Source: Zobellia laminariae (lineage in GTDB: Bacteria; Bacteroidota; Bacteroidia; Flavobacteriales; Flavobacteriaceae). Taken from it: 64,000 bases of DNA. Position numbers and translations under genes: made by a program. The DNA is taken from NCBI RefSeq assembly GCF_009725995.1, contig NZ_RCNS01000003.1:1123130-1187129 (forward strand), in the 5' to 3' direction. The first letter of the stretch is position 1. The number at the start of each line of letters is the position of its first letter. Under the pieces are notes generated by a model. That model had not been told where the DNA came from, ran no database searches, and worked only from the letters and a program-made list of their open reading frames with translations. Positions 44,034 through 53,818 of this stretch are shown here, piece after piece.

Positions 44034-44041
44034 TATATTTG
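44034..44041 (+). promoter_or_regulatory. -7 box of lipA
   Basis: TATATTTG at 44034-44041 matches TAnnTTTG and ends 19 bases before the lipA ATG at 44061. No matching -33 TTG is seen. Confidence 0.45.
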
Positions 44042-44060
44042 TATAAAATTGCATTAAACT

Positions 44061-44936
44061 ATGAGCACAGATACTATAGGTAACGTTATTCCTCCCAAAG
44101 GCAAACCAAAATGGCTAAGAGTTAAGCTTCCTACAGGTAAAAAGTATACTCAACTTAGAAGTTTAGTAGATAAATACGACCTTCACACCATCTGTACGTC
44201 AGGTAGTTGCCCAAATATGGGTGAATGCTGGGGAGAAGGTACAGCTACGTTTATGATTCTAGGAAATGTTTGCACTAGATCATGTGGTTTTTGTGGTGTT
44301 CAGACCGGTCGTCCAGATACAGTAGATTGGGCGGAACCAGAAAAAGTAGCACGTTCTATTAAAATAATGGGCATCAAACATGCCGTTATTACTTCTGTAG
44401 ATAGAGATGATTTAAAAGATATGGGCTCTATCATTTGGGCGGAAACCGTAAAGGCCATTCGTAGAATGAATCCCGAAACTACTCTAGAAACATTGATTCC
44501 CGATTTTCAAGGAATAGAAAGACATTTAGATCGTATTATAGAAGTAGGTCCCGAGGTTGTTTCCCATAACATGGAAACCGTTAAAAGACTTACTCGAGAA
44601 GTTCGTATACAAGCAAAATATGAGCGCAGTCTTGAGGCTTTGAGGTATTTACGTGCTAATGGCGTGAACCGTACCAAATCTGGTATTATGCTAGGTTTAG
44701 GGGAACTTGAGGAAGAGGTCATAGAGACCATGAGAGATTTGCGCGATGCCGATGTAGATGTGGTCACTATTGGTCAATACCTTCAACCTTCCAAAAAACA
44801 TTTGCCCGTAAAAGAATTTATTCTTCCGGAGCAATTCAAAAAATATGAAGAAATAGGTCTAGAAATGGGCTTTAGACATGTTGAAAGTGGTGCTTTAGTG
44901 AGATCTTCTTACAAGGCCCACAAACATATACACTAA
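44061..44936 (+). CDS. lipA: Lipoyl synthase
   Basis: Radical SAM enzyme inserting two sulfurs into octanoylated lipoyl domains. The 291-aa protein has the auxiliary cluster cysteines C45, C50 and C56 in [13 protein letters not shown] and the radical SAM cluster C71, C75 and C78 in CTRSCGFC, followed by [10 protein letters not shown] and the C-terminal [12 protein letters not shown]. All catalytic motifs are intact. lipB is not nearby. Probably monocistronic, ending in a bulged hairpin. Confidence 0.96.
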   Translation: MSTDTIGNVIPPKGKPKWLRVKLPTGKKYTQLRSLVDKYDLHTICTSGSCPNMGECWGEGTATFMILGNVCTRSCGFCGVQTGRPDTVDWAEPEKVARSIKIMGIKHAVITSVDRDDLKDMGSIIWAETVKAIRRMNPETTLETLIPDFQGIERHLDRIIEVGPEVVSHNMETVKRLTREVRIQAKYERSLEALRYLRANGVNRTKSGIMLGLGELEEEVIETMRDLRDADVDVVTIGQYLQPSKKHLPVKEFILPEQFKKYEEIGLEMGFRHVESGALVRSSYKAHKHIH

Positions 44937-44980
44937 TTGTTTTTATAACTGAGAATTTCTAATCAGTTAAAACAATTTTA
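44935..44980 (+). terminator. Candidate terminator overlapping the lipA stop
   Basis: AATTGTTTT (44935-44943) plus AACTGA (44947-44952) pair with TCAGTT (44963-44968) and AAAACAATT (44969-44977), giving about 15 pairs interrupted by a 3-base bulge. It starts within the lipA stop codon and is followed by TTAC. AT-rich stem, so moderate confidence only. Confidence 0.5.
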
Positions 44981-45034
44981 CTATCAAATGAAAAATAGCT
45001 TTAGATATTTTATTCTTTAGCCACCACCTTTTTT

Positions 45035-46045
45035 ATGAAGAAGACCAATATAGGCATTAACGGATTTGGCCGGATAGGTCGAACCCTTTTTAGGCTTTTA
45101 GACGCACACCCCGATTTAAATGTAGTAGCCATAAACGATTTGGCAGATGCCCGAACACTATCACATTTATTAAAATACGATAGTATTCACGGGGTTTTCA
45201 ATCACCAGGTTACCTATAAAGAAAATACAATTCTTGTAGACGATAAATCCGTAGCTTTAACCAACCACAAAACTCCTAACGACATTAGATGGTCTGATTA
45301 CGATGTAGACATTGTGGTTGAATGTTCTGGGAAATTCAAAACCAAAGAAAGTCTTGAACCACATTTGGCAAACGGGGCTAAAAAAGTGATCTTATCAGCT
45401 CCACCTGCAGATGACGATATAAAAATGATTGTATTGGGCATTAATGAGGCTACCATAACTGCGGATGATGATATCATTTCAAACGCATCTTGTACAACCA
45501 ACAATGCAGCACCAATGATCAAAATAATTGATGATTTGTGCGGCATAGAACAGGCTTATATTACCACAATACACTCATATACCTCTGACCAAAGCCTTCA
45601 TGATCAACCACATCATGATCTTAGAAGGGCTCGCGCGGCTTCGCAATCTATTGTTCCCACCACCACGGGAGCGGCAAAAGCGCTTACCAAAATTTTCCCT
45701 CATTTGGCAGACGTAATTGGTGGATGCGGAATTCGTGTACCAGTGCCGAATGGATCTCTAACAGATATTACCTTTAATGTTAAAAAGGAAACATCCATAG
45801 AAGAAATAAACACTGTTTTTAAGGAAAAAGCAGATAAAGAGCTTAAAAACATACTTTTATATACAGAAGACCCAATAGTATCAATAGACATAAACAATAG
45901 TTATTACTCTTGTACGTTTGACTCTATGATGACTTCGGTTATTGGTAGAATGGTCAAAATTATTGGTTGGTACGATAACGAAACCGGCTACAGTAGTAGA
46001 CTTATAGACCTTATTTTAGTATTGAAAGGAAATAAATACGTTTGA
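45035..46045 (+). CDS. gap: Type I glyceraldehyde-3-phosphate dehydrogenase
   Basis: 336 aa. NAD-binding GFGRIGR at about 10-16 and IND at 33-35, catalytic Cys153 in SNASCTTNNAAP, the conserved SYTSDQSLHD and RRARAASQSIVPTTTGAA, and WYDNETGYS near the end. Length is normal. Its TGA overlaps the TTG start of the next histidine kinase by four bases. The genome may have other gap copies; this one is in a non-glycolytic context. Confidence 0.94.
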   Translation: MKKTNIGINGFGRIGRTLFRLLDAHPDLNVVAINDLADARTLSHLLKYDSIHGVFNHQVTYKENTILVDDKSVALTNHKTPNDIRWSDYDVDIVVECSGKFKTKESLEPHLANGAKKVILSAPPADDDIKMIVLGINEATITADDDIISNASCTTNNAAPMIKIIDDLCGIEQAYITTIHSYTSDQSLHDQPHHDLRRARAASQSIVPTTTGAAKALTKIFPHLADVIGGCGIRVPVPNGSLTDITFNVKKETSIEEINTVFKEKADKELKNILLYTEDPIVSIDINNSYYSCTFDSMMTSVIGRMVKIIGWYDNETGYSSRLIDLILVLKGNKYV

Positions 46046-48270
46046 ATCTAGATTTTCTACATATCGGCTTAAAAAGAATCTTATCAATATTCATATTGAT
46101 TTGGGTTGTGCAAAATGCGCAAGCCCAAGATAGTCTTGTTGTGGAAAACAGTGATGTTCGTATCTACTTTGAAGAAGCGAGAGCTTTCCGTAATAGAGAC
46201 CAAACCGATTTAGCTCTTGAAGCTCTTGAAAAGGCTTCAAAGGTTGCTGAGAAAAATGAAGATGTAAAAGCACTTATAGATTGCTATCACAAATTTGCTC
46301 TAGTATACCTAAAATTAAAAAAAGAAGAGACTACCTACTTCTATTGGGACAGAGCCAAGGCATTGCTAAAGGATATAGAATATCCTTATGGTAACGCTAT
46401 GCAAAAGTACATTGAAGCTATTTTACTCTTCCATGACGAGAAAAACTTTCAGGCTATTTTCATGCTTAATGAAGCAAAACAGCTGAATAACGATCGTAAT
46501 TTCTTCAATAATATATTACTAGCGGAAGGCAACATCTATCTGAAACTAGAAAAGTACGATAGTGCCACAAAAAATTTCAACTCTCTTATTATCAATACGG
46601 ATATTTACGAAAGTGATTATCTAGCCACTAGAGCCTATTTAGGTTTAGCCAAACTAAATCTAGCTACCGAAAAATTTGAGCAGAGTGCAGAAAATGGAGA
46701 AAATGCACTAAAACTGGCGAAAAAGAATAAGTTTTTTAAAGAAATATGGGAAGCCAATGAAATGCTCACCACTGTTTACGAAAGACTTGGCAAGTATGAC
46801 AAATCATTAGCCAACAACAAAGACCTTTTGCAAATACGGGATTCGCTCTTCAACATTGCAAGAATGAAGACCGAGGCAAAAACAGCGGAAAAGATTCAAT
46901 TCGATTTTATGAGCGATGAAATAAAGCGCCAAGAACAAAAAATTGAAGAACTGAACGAATCCAAGAACAAGTCTGATATTACTATAATATTGACTTCTGC
47001 CCTATTGATAATCATTACGCTTTTGGCCGTTTCATTATTTAGGAACAACCAAATAAAATTAAAAACTAACGATTTACTTCAGACTAAAAATAACGAACTA
47101 AAGGCTGCCAGAGATGCTGCGGTAAACGCTATGGAAGCTAAGACAAATTTCTTGTCTACGGTTAGCCACGAGTTAAGAACACCGCTCTATGCGGTAACAG
47201 GCCTTACGCATTTACTCTTAGAGGAGAATCCAAGTAAAGGGCAGAAGGAACATTTAAAAGCCTTAAAATTCTCAGGAGATTATCTTTTGAATTTCATAAA
47301 CGACATCCTTCAAATTAATAAAATTGATGCCGACAAACTAGAACCTCTTAATGTAGAATTCAACCTTAAAAAGGTACTTCAAGAAGTTATTGATTCTCTT
47401 AAGCAAGGCGCACAGACCAATAACACCACGTTAATTTTAGATTACGATACAAAAATACCTTACCACTTGATGAGTGACCCGTTAAAGCTCTCTCAGATTT
47501 TCCTGAATTTGGTTGGTAACGCTTTAAAATTCACCAAAGGTGGCGAAGTCAAAGTAACTGCCAAACTCATGAAGAAGGATGACGAGGATGTTACACTTTA
47601 TTTTGAGGTAAAAGACAACGGTATAGGTATTGCTAAAGAGCAACAACAGAATATTTTTGATGGTTTTGAACAAGGTTCAATACAAATAAATAGAGAATAC
47701 GGAGGAACTGGTCTTGGACTTACTATAGTTAAGAGCTTGCTAGGACTTTTTGAAAGTAAAATAGAACTAGAAAGTGAATTGGGTGTTGGAAGTACATTCT
47801 TCTTTCAAATAGAAATGAAGGGCAAGGATAGTATTGTAGATGATATTCCGTTTGAAGTAACTCCACAAGATTTCAAATTTAAAGGCTTGAATATTTTAAT
47901 TGTTGAAGACAATAAAATAAATCAAGTCATCACCAAGAAAATGCTTACCAAAAAAGAGATTACGAGCGACATTGCCAATGACGGTGGCGAAGCAATAGAT
48001 ATGGCTCGTGAAAACTATTATGACGCTATTTTAATGGATATTCACATGCCAGGTATTGGTGGTGAAGAAGCCACTATTGAAATTAGAAAGTTTGATATTG
48101 TCACCCCTATTATAGCCCTTACCGCTATTTCTCTAGACGATAGTTTAGAAAGTTTTTATGCTGCTGGCTGTAATGATGTAGTTACCAAACCATTTAAACC
48201 TGAGGTCTTTTATCAGAAGATTGGTGAAAATATTTTCAACAGAAAAGAACTTAAGAATACTACTTCATAA
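46042..48270 (+). CDS. TPR-containing hybrid sensor histidine kinase
   Basis: 742 aa from a TTG start at 46042 that overlaps the gap stop (TTGA). Signal-like N-terminus (RILSIFILIWVVQNAQAQ), tetratricopeptide-type repeats at about 35-270, one membrane helix at about 313-336, HisKA with His376 in STVSHELRTPLYAVTG, HATPase with NLVGNALKFT, VKDNGIGI and GGTGLGLTIV, then a receiver domain with phospho-acceptor near Asp665 in ILMDIHMPG and TKPFKPE. Periplasmic TPR kinases of this form are typical of Bacteroidota. The last 11 bases overlap convergent lpxK. Confidence 0.9.
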   Translation: MNLDFLHIGLKRILSIFILIWVVQNAQAQDSLVVENSDVRIYFEEARAFRNRDQTDLALEALEKASKVAEKNEDVKALIDCYHKFALVYLKLKKEETTYFYWDRAKALLKDIEYPYGNAMQKYIEAILLFHDEKNFQAIFMLNEAKQLNNDRNFFNNILLAEGNIYLKLEKYDSATKNFNSLIINTDIYESDYLATRAYLGLAKLNLATEKFEQSAENGENALKLAKKNKFFKEIWEANEMLTTVYERLGKYDKSLANNKDLLQIRDSLFNIARMKTEAKTAEKIQFDFMSDEIKRQEQKIEELNESKNKSDITIILTSALLIIITLLAVSLFRNNQIKLKTNDLLQTKNNELKAARDAAVNAMEAKTNFLSTVSHELRTPLYAVTGLTHLLLEENPSKGQKEHLKALKFSGDYLLNFINDILQINKIDADKLEPLNVEFNLKKVLQEVIDSLKQGAQTNNTTLILDYDTKIPYHLMSDPLKLSQIFLNLVGNALKFTKGGEVKVTAKLMKKDDEDVTLYFEVKDNGIGIAKEQQQNIFDGFEQGSIQINREYGGTGLGLTIVKSLLGLFESKIELESELGVGSTFFFQIEMKGKDSIVDDIPFEVTPQDFKFKGLNILIVEDNKINQVITKKMLTKKEITSDIANDGGEAIDMARENYYDAILMDIHMPGIGGEEATIEIRKFDIVTPIIALTAISLDDSLESFYAAGCNDVVTKPFKPEVFYQKIGENIFNRKELKNTTS

Positions 48271-49258
48271 ATTCTTGCAATCTTCCTTTTAACACAGATT
48301 CCCCATCATCAAAAAATCGATGCTTTACAGGAATAAAATAAAGATTATCTACCTTGTCCTTTAAGCGTACAAAATCTTTTTCCGTAGTTAATATACATTG
48401 CTTTTCTCGTAGAACAGATAATTCCGAATCACTGAAATCATGATGATCTTTGAATTTTAGGTGATCAAATCTCAATCCTTTAGACTTCAAATAATCTAAT
48501 AATGGCTGTGGATTTGCAATACCAGTAACTAGAGTAACCTCCTTGGTCCTTAACTCCTCTAACAAAATAGAATCATCAACAGCCTTAATGGTATCATCAT
48601 AATCTAGGTAGGAGAATAATACTTTTTGACGGGGTTCTGGTTTCAGCCTTACCATTATTGCGTTCCGAGAATCCACACTTAAATCACTGGGACATTTGGT
48701 CACCACTATAATCGCCGCCCTACTTGCTTCCTTTTTACTATCCCTCAAATTTCCTGTTGGCAAATACCAATCATCCACATAAAGATTACCAAAAGATGTC
48801 AGGAGTATAGAAAATCCACAGGAAACCTTACGGTGTTGGTAGGCATCATCCAATAAGATAACGTCCGGCTGAATACGTTTTTCTAGAATTTCTATTCCGT
48901 TTCTTCTATCTGCATCAACCGCTAAGGTGATATCCGAAAATTTAGAAAATATTTGAAAAGGTTCATCTCCCAAGGTTTTCACCGTAGCTTCATTATCAGC
49001 CAAAACAAATCCTTTTGACTTCCTGCGATACCCCCTACTCAACACGGCCACTTTAAAATTGTCCTTCAACAAGGCAATCAACAGCTCCACCATAGGAGTT
49101 TTACCTGTGCCACCGGCACTTAGATTCCCTATACATACAGTGGGTGTTTCAAAACTTTTGGAACTAAAAAGTCCCTTATCGTAGAAATAATTCCGTAGAT
49201 AAACCGCCAACGCATAAACCAATGATACGGGAAATAATATTTTTCTGAGTAGTTGCAC
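48260..49258 (-). CDS. lpxK: Tetraacyldisaccharide 4'-kinase
   Basis: Phosphorylates the 4' position of the lipid A precursor. 332 aa from a GTG start at 49258, with an N-terminal membrane-associated helix (LLRKILFPVSLVYALAVYLRN), the Walker A SAGGTGKTPMVE near 49-60, and the catalytic region LSRGYRRKSKG and DDAYQHRKV. Unlike most lpxK genes it is not next to an MsbA-type transporter. Convergent with the hybrid kinase (11-base overlap) and divergent from the NIF3 gene. Confidence 0.94.
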   Translation of the reverse strand: MQLLRKILFPVSLVYALAVYLRNYFYDKGLFSSKSFETPTVCIGNLSAGGTGKTPMVELLIALLKDNFKVAVLSRGYRRKSKGFVLADNEATVKTLGDEPFQIFSKFSDITLAVDADRRNGIEILEKRIQPDVILLDDAYQHRKVSCGFSILLTSFGNLYVDDWYLPTGNLRDSKKEASRAAIIVVTKCPSDLSVDSRNAIMVRLKPEPRQKVLFSYLDYDDTIKAVDDSILLEELRTKEVTLVTGIANPQPLLDYLKSKGLRFDHLKFKDHHDFSDSELSVLREKQCILTTEKDFVRLKDKVDNLYFIPVKHRFFDDGESVLKGRLQEFMK

Positions 49259-49305
49259 AAAGGCGAAATTATAATATTTTATCTTTAGACCTCATAAAAA
49301 TAGCA

Positions 49306-50400
49306 ATGACCGTAAAAGAAGTTACAGATATTCTTGAAGATTTAGCTCCCTTACCCTATGCAGAAGGCTTTGATAATGTTGGTTTATTGGTTGGTGATGC
49401 CAATGCAACAGTTTCGGGAATTCTTGTTACCCTAGATACTTTAGAGAATGTTGTTGACGAAGCAATCGCCACTAAATGTAATCTAATTGTCAGCTTTCAT
49501 CCTATCATTTTTGGGGGATTGAAAAAGCTTACCGGAAAATCCTATGTAGAACGTGTTGTTATTAAAGCTATCAAAAATGATATTGCCATCTACAGCATGC
49601 ATACCGCACTAGATAATGTACCTGAAGGAGTAAACGCTAAAATCTGTGAAGTTCTTGGGATAAATAATCCTAAAATATTAATTCCACAGAAAGAAACCAT
49701 TAAGAAACTAACCACATACGCCCCTGTAAAGGACGCTGAGAAACTCAGAGAAGCACTTTTTGATGCAGGAGCAGGAAATATAGGTAATTATAGCCATTGC
49801 AGTTTTAACGCTAACGGACAGGGTAGTTATAAGGCTGGAGAAAAGGCTAATCCTACAGTTGGTGAAATAGGAAAAATCCATTATGAGGAAGAGACCCAAT
49901 TAAACGTTACCTTTTCCAAAGCAAACCAAGGAAAAATAATGAAAGCCCTATTTACTTCCCACCCCTATGAAGAAGTGGCTTACGAGGTCATTACCTTAGA
50001 AAACACCAACCAGAATATTGGTATAGGAATGGTAGGCGAACTTGAAATCCCTATTGAGGATATGGCTTTTCTAAAAATAGTAAAGCAAAAAATGGGAGCT
50101 GAAGGTATTCGTCATTCAGCATTATTGAATAAAAAAATACAAAAAGTTGCCGTGCTAGGTGGCAGTGGCGCTTTTGCTATTGAAGCTGCTAAGGCCTCTG
50201 GAGCCGATATTTTGATTACAGCAGACATTAAATACCATGAATTTTACAAAGCGGAAGGCAAAATGATAATTGCGGATATCGGACACTTTGAAAGCGAGCA
50301 GTTTACAAAAAACCTTTTAGTTGACTATCTTACGAAAAAAATCCCTAATTTTGCAATCCGTTTATCGGAAAGTAAAACCAATCCTATCAAGTATTTATAA
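49306..50400 (+). CDS. NIF3-like dinuclear metal centre protein (long YqfO type)
   Basis: 364 aa. The NIF3 core is split by an inserted domain (about 120-225, TTYAPVKDAEKLREALFDAGAGNIG) that resembles the CutA/PII-like insert of the Bacillus YqfO type. Metal-binding His and Glu residues are in SFHPIIFGGLKK, MHTALDN and IADIGHFESEQ. The family is assigned to GTP cyclohydrolase I type 2 in many databases, but its true function is uncertain. It is followed five bases later by the zinc-ribbon-family gene, a standing pair in Bacteroidota. Confidence 0.9.
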   Translation: MTVKEVTDILEDLAPLPYAEGFDNVGLLVGDANATVSGILVTLDTLENVVDEAIATKCNLIVSFHPIIFGGLKKLTGKSYVERVVIKAIKNDIAIYSMHTALDNVPEGVNAKICEVLGINNPKILIPQKETIKKLTTYAPVKDAEKLREALFDAGAGNIGNYSHCSFNANGQGSYKAGEKANPTVGEIGKIHYEEETQLNVTFSKANQGKIMKALFTSHPYEEVAYEVITLENTNQNIGIGMVGELEIPIEDMAFLKIVKQKMGAEGIRHSALLNKKIQKVAVLGGSGAFAIEAAKASGADILITADIKYHEFYKAEGKMIIADIGHFESEQFTKNLLVDYLTKKIPNFAIRLSESKTNPIKYL

Positions 50401-50405
50401 AGTAT

Positions 50406-51185
50406 ATGGCAAAAAAATCAGAAGCAACGGTAGAGGAAAAGTTAAGGGCATTGTACGACTTGCAATTGATTGATTCAAGAATCGACGAAATACGTAACGT
50501 ACGAGGTGAACTTCCTTTAGAAGTAGAAGATTTAGAAGATGACGTTCTTGGTCTTAAAACTAGATTGGATAAGTTGAAAACAGATGTTGAGACTATCAAT
50601 TTTGAGATTGGTGCCAAGAAGAACCTTATTGATGAGGCTAAAGCACTTATAAAAAAATATACTGAGCAACAGAAGAATGTTCGTAACAGTAGAGAATTCA
50701 ACTCTATCAGTAAAGAATTAGAATTTCAAGAACTTGAAATTCAATTGGCTGATAAGAACATCAAAGAATTCAAGGCACAAATTGATCAGAAAAAATCAGT
50801 TATTTCCGAAACGAAAGAACGTTTATCTGAACGTGAAACACATTTGAAGCATAAGAAAAGTGAACTTGATGCTATTTTGGCTGAAACCGAAAAAGAAGAA
50901 AAAGCACTTTTAACGCAATCTGAAAAATATCAAGGTGATATTGAGGAACGTCTTGTTAAGGCATACACCCGTATCCGTAACAACGTGAAAAACGGTTTAG
51001 CAGTTGTTCCAATTGAAAGAGGAGCTTCAGGTGGATCTTTCTTTACTATTCCTCCACAGGTACAAGTTGAGATTGCTTCTCGTAAAAAAATCATTACTGA
51101 TGAGCATAGTGGCAGAATTTTGGTTGATCCTGTACTAGCTGAAGAAGAGCAAGTAAAAATGGGTAAAATGTTTACTAAAATGTAG
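50406..51185 (+). CDS. Zinc-ribbon family coiled-coil protein lacking the zinc-binding cysteines
   Basis: 259 aa. About 1-200 form a long coiled-coil hairpin with alternating charges (ELPLEVEDLEDDVLGLKTRL). The C-terminal part aligns with the C4-type zinc-ribbon domain, but where the family has CxxC pairs this protein has RGASGGSFFTIPPQ and TDEHSGRILVDP, so all four cysteines are replaced by Arg/Ala/Ser/Gly/Thr/His and no zinc can be bound in the usual way. The surrounding fold residues (IPPQ, GRIL) remain. The gene pairs with the NIF3 gene upstream, and a terminator follows. Confidence 0.85.
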   Translation: MAKKSEATVEEKLRALYDLQLIDSRIDEIRNVRGELPLEVEDLEDDVLGLKTRLDKLKTDVETINFEIGAKKNLIDEAKALIKKYTEQQKNVRNSREFNSISKELEFQELEIQLADKNIKEFKAQIDQKKSVISETKERLSERETHLKHKKSELDAILAETEKEEKALLTQSEKYQGDIEERLVKAYTRIRNNVKNGLAVVPIERGASGGSFFTIPPQVQVEIASRKKIITDEHSGRILVDPVLAEEEQVKMGKMFTKM

Positions 51186-51207
51186 TCACCCATTTTTCTA
51201 TAAAAAC

Positions 51208-51242
51208 AAAAGCCATTCTCTTTTTAAGAGGATGGCTTTTTT
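51208..51242 (+). terminator. Terminator of the NIF3/zinc-ribbon unit
   Basis: AAAAGCCATTCTCTT (51208-51222) pairs with AAGAGGATGGCTTTT (51226-51240) with one T-G wobble, closed by TTT and followed by a T-run. It lies 22 bases after the stop and before the DUF4174 gene. Confidence 0.9.
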
Positions 51243-51272
51243 AGTATATTATGTTCTGAAAGATAGTCACTT

Positions 51273-51707
51273 ATGCAATTCCTTAAATTCTTCATTGTAA
51301 CCATAGCGCTAATGGCAAATTCCCAATTGTTTGGACAAGGTTTAGAGAGCTATAAATGGAAGAATCGTATTCTACTCTTTGTTGCCCATGACACTAATGA
51401 TGATGCTTTGAACACAAACTTAACTGCATTTACAAATGGGCAAAAGAAACTTACTGATCGTGACCTTGTGCTTTTTTTAATGAGCCCTGAAAAGGTATAT
51501 GACCAAGATAGAAGCAAATTAAACCTGAATGCAAAATTGATTTACAAGCGGCTAGAACTATCGCACGACTTTGAAGGTGTTTTGTTAATAGGGAAAGATG
51601 GCGGCATTAAGCTAACACAAGCTTTTCTACTAACACCAGAGGCCGTATTCGATAAAATAGATGGTATGCCAATGTGGCAATCGGAAATGCGCAGTAGAAA
51701 GGATTAA
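51273..51707 (+). CDS. DUF4174 domain secreted protein
   Basis: 144 aa with a signal peptide (MQFLKFFIVTIALMANSQLFGQ). The mature domain contains LESYKWKNRILLFVA, RDLVLFLMSP and VLLIGKDGGIKLTQ, the core of the DUF4174 thioredoxin-like fold; no redox CxxC is present, so redox activity is unlikely. Function unknown. Its stop overlaps the convergent kmo stop by four bases. Confidence 0.85.
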   Translation: MQFLKFFIVTIALMANSQLFGQGLESYKWKNRILLFVAHDTNDDALNTNLTAFTNGQKKLTDRDLVLFLMSPEKVYDQDRSKLNLNAKLIYKRLELSHDFEGVLLIGKDGGIKLTQAFLLTPEAVFDKIDGMPMWQSEMRSRKD

Positions 51708-53044
51708 ATTAAGTCTAAGATTTTCTGTTCTACTTCTTTACTATCCCATTTTTCTTCAATATTAGGTATTTGCATTACTTCTTGCATAATTTCTTCTTGA
51801 GCGTCACCCATAGCTAGCGCTTCTGAATAAGGCCTGTTTGAAAAAGTAACCCTTGAATATGCCGGAACCCATTTATCTGGGTGCAAATTAGCAAAGTGCT
51901 TTTCAATTTTTTTCTGTAATAAAAACTTTGGATCAGCGGTTTTACTACTCATCTCAATAAAGTTACGATAGCTAAGTTCCGCTATTGCATCAGCATCGGG
52001 TTTTCTATCTTCTTGATACTCCTTAAAAATAGCTTCCCAGTCATCGCCATGCTTTTCAATTTTTTGCTTTAACACAAAAATATCTTCAAAACCAGCATTC
52101 ATACCTTGACCATAAAATGGAACAATAGCATGGGCAGAATCACCTACAAGAGCAACTTTGTCCCAATACGTCCAAGGATAACATTTCATGGTTACCATAG
52201 CACTTGTTGGGTTCTTAAAGAAATCTTCCGTTAGATTCTCTATTTCTTTTCTAACATTAGGAAAATATGCCTTGAAGAAAGACTTTGCCTGTTCTTTGGT
52301 CTGTATACTATCAAAAGACGTTTCGCCTTCAAAAGGCATAAACAAAGTACACGTAAAACTACCATCTAAATTAGGCATGGCAATTAACATGAACTTGCCA
52401 CGAGGCCAAATATGAAAAGAATTTTTATCTAACTTATGGGTACCATCTTCATTGGCAGGTATAGAAAGCTCTTTATAACCAACATCTATAAAATTCTGAG
52501 AATAATCAAAACGGCTACGACGCTGCATTTTATGACGTACACGAGAAAATGCGCCATCACAACCAAAAACAATATCGTAATTGTATTCTTTCCATTCGCC
52601 CTTCTCGGTGTCTCCCGTAAACAAAGTAGCTTCGGGCAAATCAACATTCCAGACCTTCTCATCAAAACGAAACTCAACTCCAGCTTCTTCCGCTAAGTCA
52701 ATCATTTTTTTATTCAACACTCCCCTAGAAATAGACCATATGGCCTCACCTTCTTTTCCGTATTTCTGAAAATAAATAGGCTTATCAATTACGTGCATAG
52801 CACGTTTATCTAATGGAATTGCAATTTTCTTTATTTCCTCTTCTATGCCAACTTCCGCTAACGACTGCCAGCCTCTATTGCTCATCGCCAAGTTTATAGA
52901 ACGTCCAGAGAATTTTATATTTCTAATATCTGGTCTCCTATCAAAAACGGTAATGGTGTGTCCCATTTTTTTGAGATAAATGGCCAATAACGACCCGACA
53001 AGACCTGAACCTATTATGGCAATATTCTTGGAAATTTGTTTCAT
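51704..53044 (-). CDS. kmo: Kynurenine 3-monooxygenase
   Basis: FAD- and NADPH-dependent hydroxylation of kynurenine to 3-hydroxykynurenine. 446 aa with the FAD-binding GSGLVGSLLA (12-21), GRSINLAMSNRG, the middle GCDGAFSRVRHKM and ALVGDSAHAIVPFYGQGMN, the second FAD motif. The C-terminal 50 residues lack an obvious membrane helix, unlike eukaryotic Kmo. Kynureninase (60883-62154) is the next pathway enzyme and lies 8 kb away; tryptophan dioxygenase is not in the window. Confidence 0.94.
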   Translation of the reverse strand: MKQISKNIAIIGSGLVGSLLAIYLKKMGHTITVFDRRPDIRNIKFSGRSINLAMSNRGWQSLAEVGIEEEIKKIAIPLDKRAMHVIDKPIYFQKYGKEGEAIWSISRGVLNKKMIDLAEEAGVEFRFDEKVWNVDLPEATLFTGDTEKGEWKEYNYDIVFGCDGAFSRVRHKMQRRSRFDYSQNFIDVGYKELSIPANEDGTHKLDKNSFHIWPRGKFMLIAMPNLDGSFTCTLFMPFEGETSFDSIQTKEQAKSFFKAYFPNVRKEIENLTEDFFKNPTSAMVTMKCYPWTYWDKVALVGDSAHAIVPFYGQGMNAGFEDIFVLKQKIEKHGDDWEAIFKEYQEDRKPDADAIAELSYRNFIEMSSKTADPKFLLQKKIEKHFANLHPDKWVPAYSRVTFSNRPYSEALAMGDAQEEIMQEVMQIPNIEEKWDSKEVEQKILDLI

Positions 53045-53210
53045 AGTAATTTCAAATGATGAGAAAAACGTAGATTGTAAATGTACTAAATTCTACCACA
53101 GTCTCTACATACAGGGTAATAGACTACAGAAACAGCTTACTTTGTTATGCAAGTGCAATACATAAACCAGAGTGATGAAAATTCTGCGAGAGCATCTATA
53201 TACATGCAAA

Positions 53211-53247
53211 AAAGTCCTTCATAATTTCTAAATTACGAAGGACTTTT
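53211..53247. terminator. Terminator of clpP, bidirectional
   Basis: AAAGTCCTTCATAATTT (53211-53227) pairs with 53231-53247 over 17 bases with a single A-C mismatch, loop CTA. On the minus strand the stem is followed by TTTTTTGC, so it terminates clpP, whose stop lies 22 bases upstream. Confidence 0.85.
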
Positions 53248-53269
53248 TAATTTTCTAAAGCTGCAGTTA

Positions 53270-53818
53270 CTATTCTAGAATACCGTCTACGATGCCATAA
53301 GCAATCGATTCTTCGGCGTTCATCCAATAATCTCTATCAAAATCTTTCAATACCTTTTCATAATCTTGACCACAATTGTCTGCTAAAATACGAGCACTCA
53401 ATTCTTTGGTCTTAATAATTTCTTTGGCCTGAATTTCAATATTTGAAGCTTGACCTCTTGCACCACCACTAGGCTGATGAATCATAACCTGTGCATGTGG
53501 TTGAATAAATCTTCTACCTTTCTTTCCAACAGAAAGCAAAATAGACCCCATAGAAGCAGCAAGACCAGTACAAATTGTAGAAACCGGACTTTTTAGCGAT
53601 TTTATGATATCATACATTGCAAAACCAGAAGTAACATAACCACCTGGGCTATTAATGTACAACTGTATTTCTTTATTATTCTGCATATCTAAATACAACA
53701 AACGATCAATTACGTGCTTAGCAGAATCATCATCTACCATGCCCCATAAGAAGACTTTTCTTTCTTCTAACAATTTTTCGTCTATCGCTTCTTGAACTTT
53801 TCCTTTTTTAGAACTCAT
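53270..53818 (-). CDS. ATP-dependent Clp protease proteolytic subunit (ClpP family)
   Basis: 182 aa ClpP-fold protease. Catalytic triad: Ser89 in CTGLAASMGS, His114 in VMIHQPS, Asp163 in DRDYWMNAEE. It starts MSSKKGKVQEAIDEK, shorter than a typical ClpP N-terminus, and has no ClpX or tig gene beside it, so it may be the second ClpP paralogue present in many flavobacteria rather than the housekeeping one. It lies between kmo and the type IX cargo gene, alone on its strand. Confidence 0.88.
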   Translation of the reverse strand: MSSKKGKVQEAIDEKLLEERKVFLWGMVDDDSAKHVIDRLLYLDMQNNKEIQLYINSPGGYVTSGFAMYDIIKSLKSPVSTICTGLAASMGSILLSVGKKGRRFIQPHAQVMIHQPSGGARGQASNIEIQAKEIIKTKELSARILADNCGQDYEKVLKDFDRDYWMNAEESIAYGIVDGILE

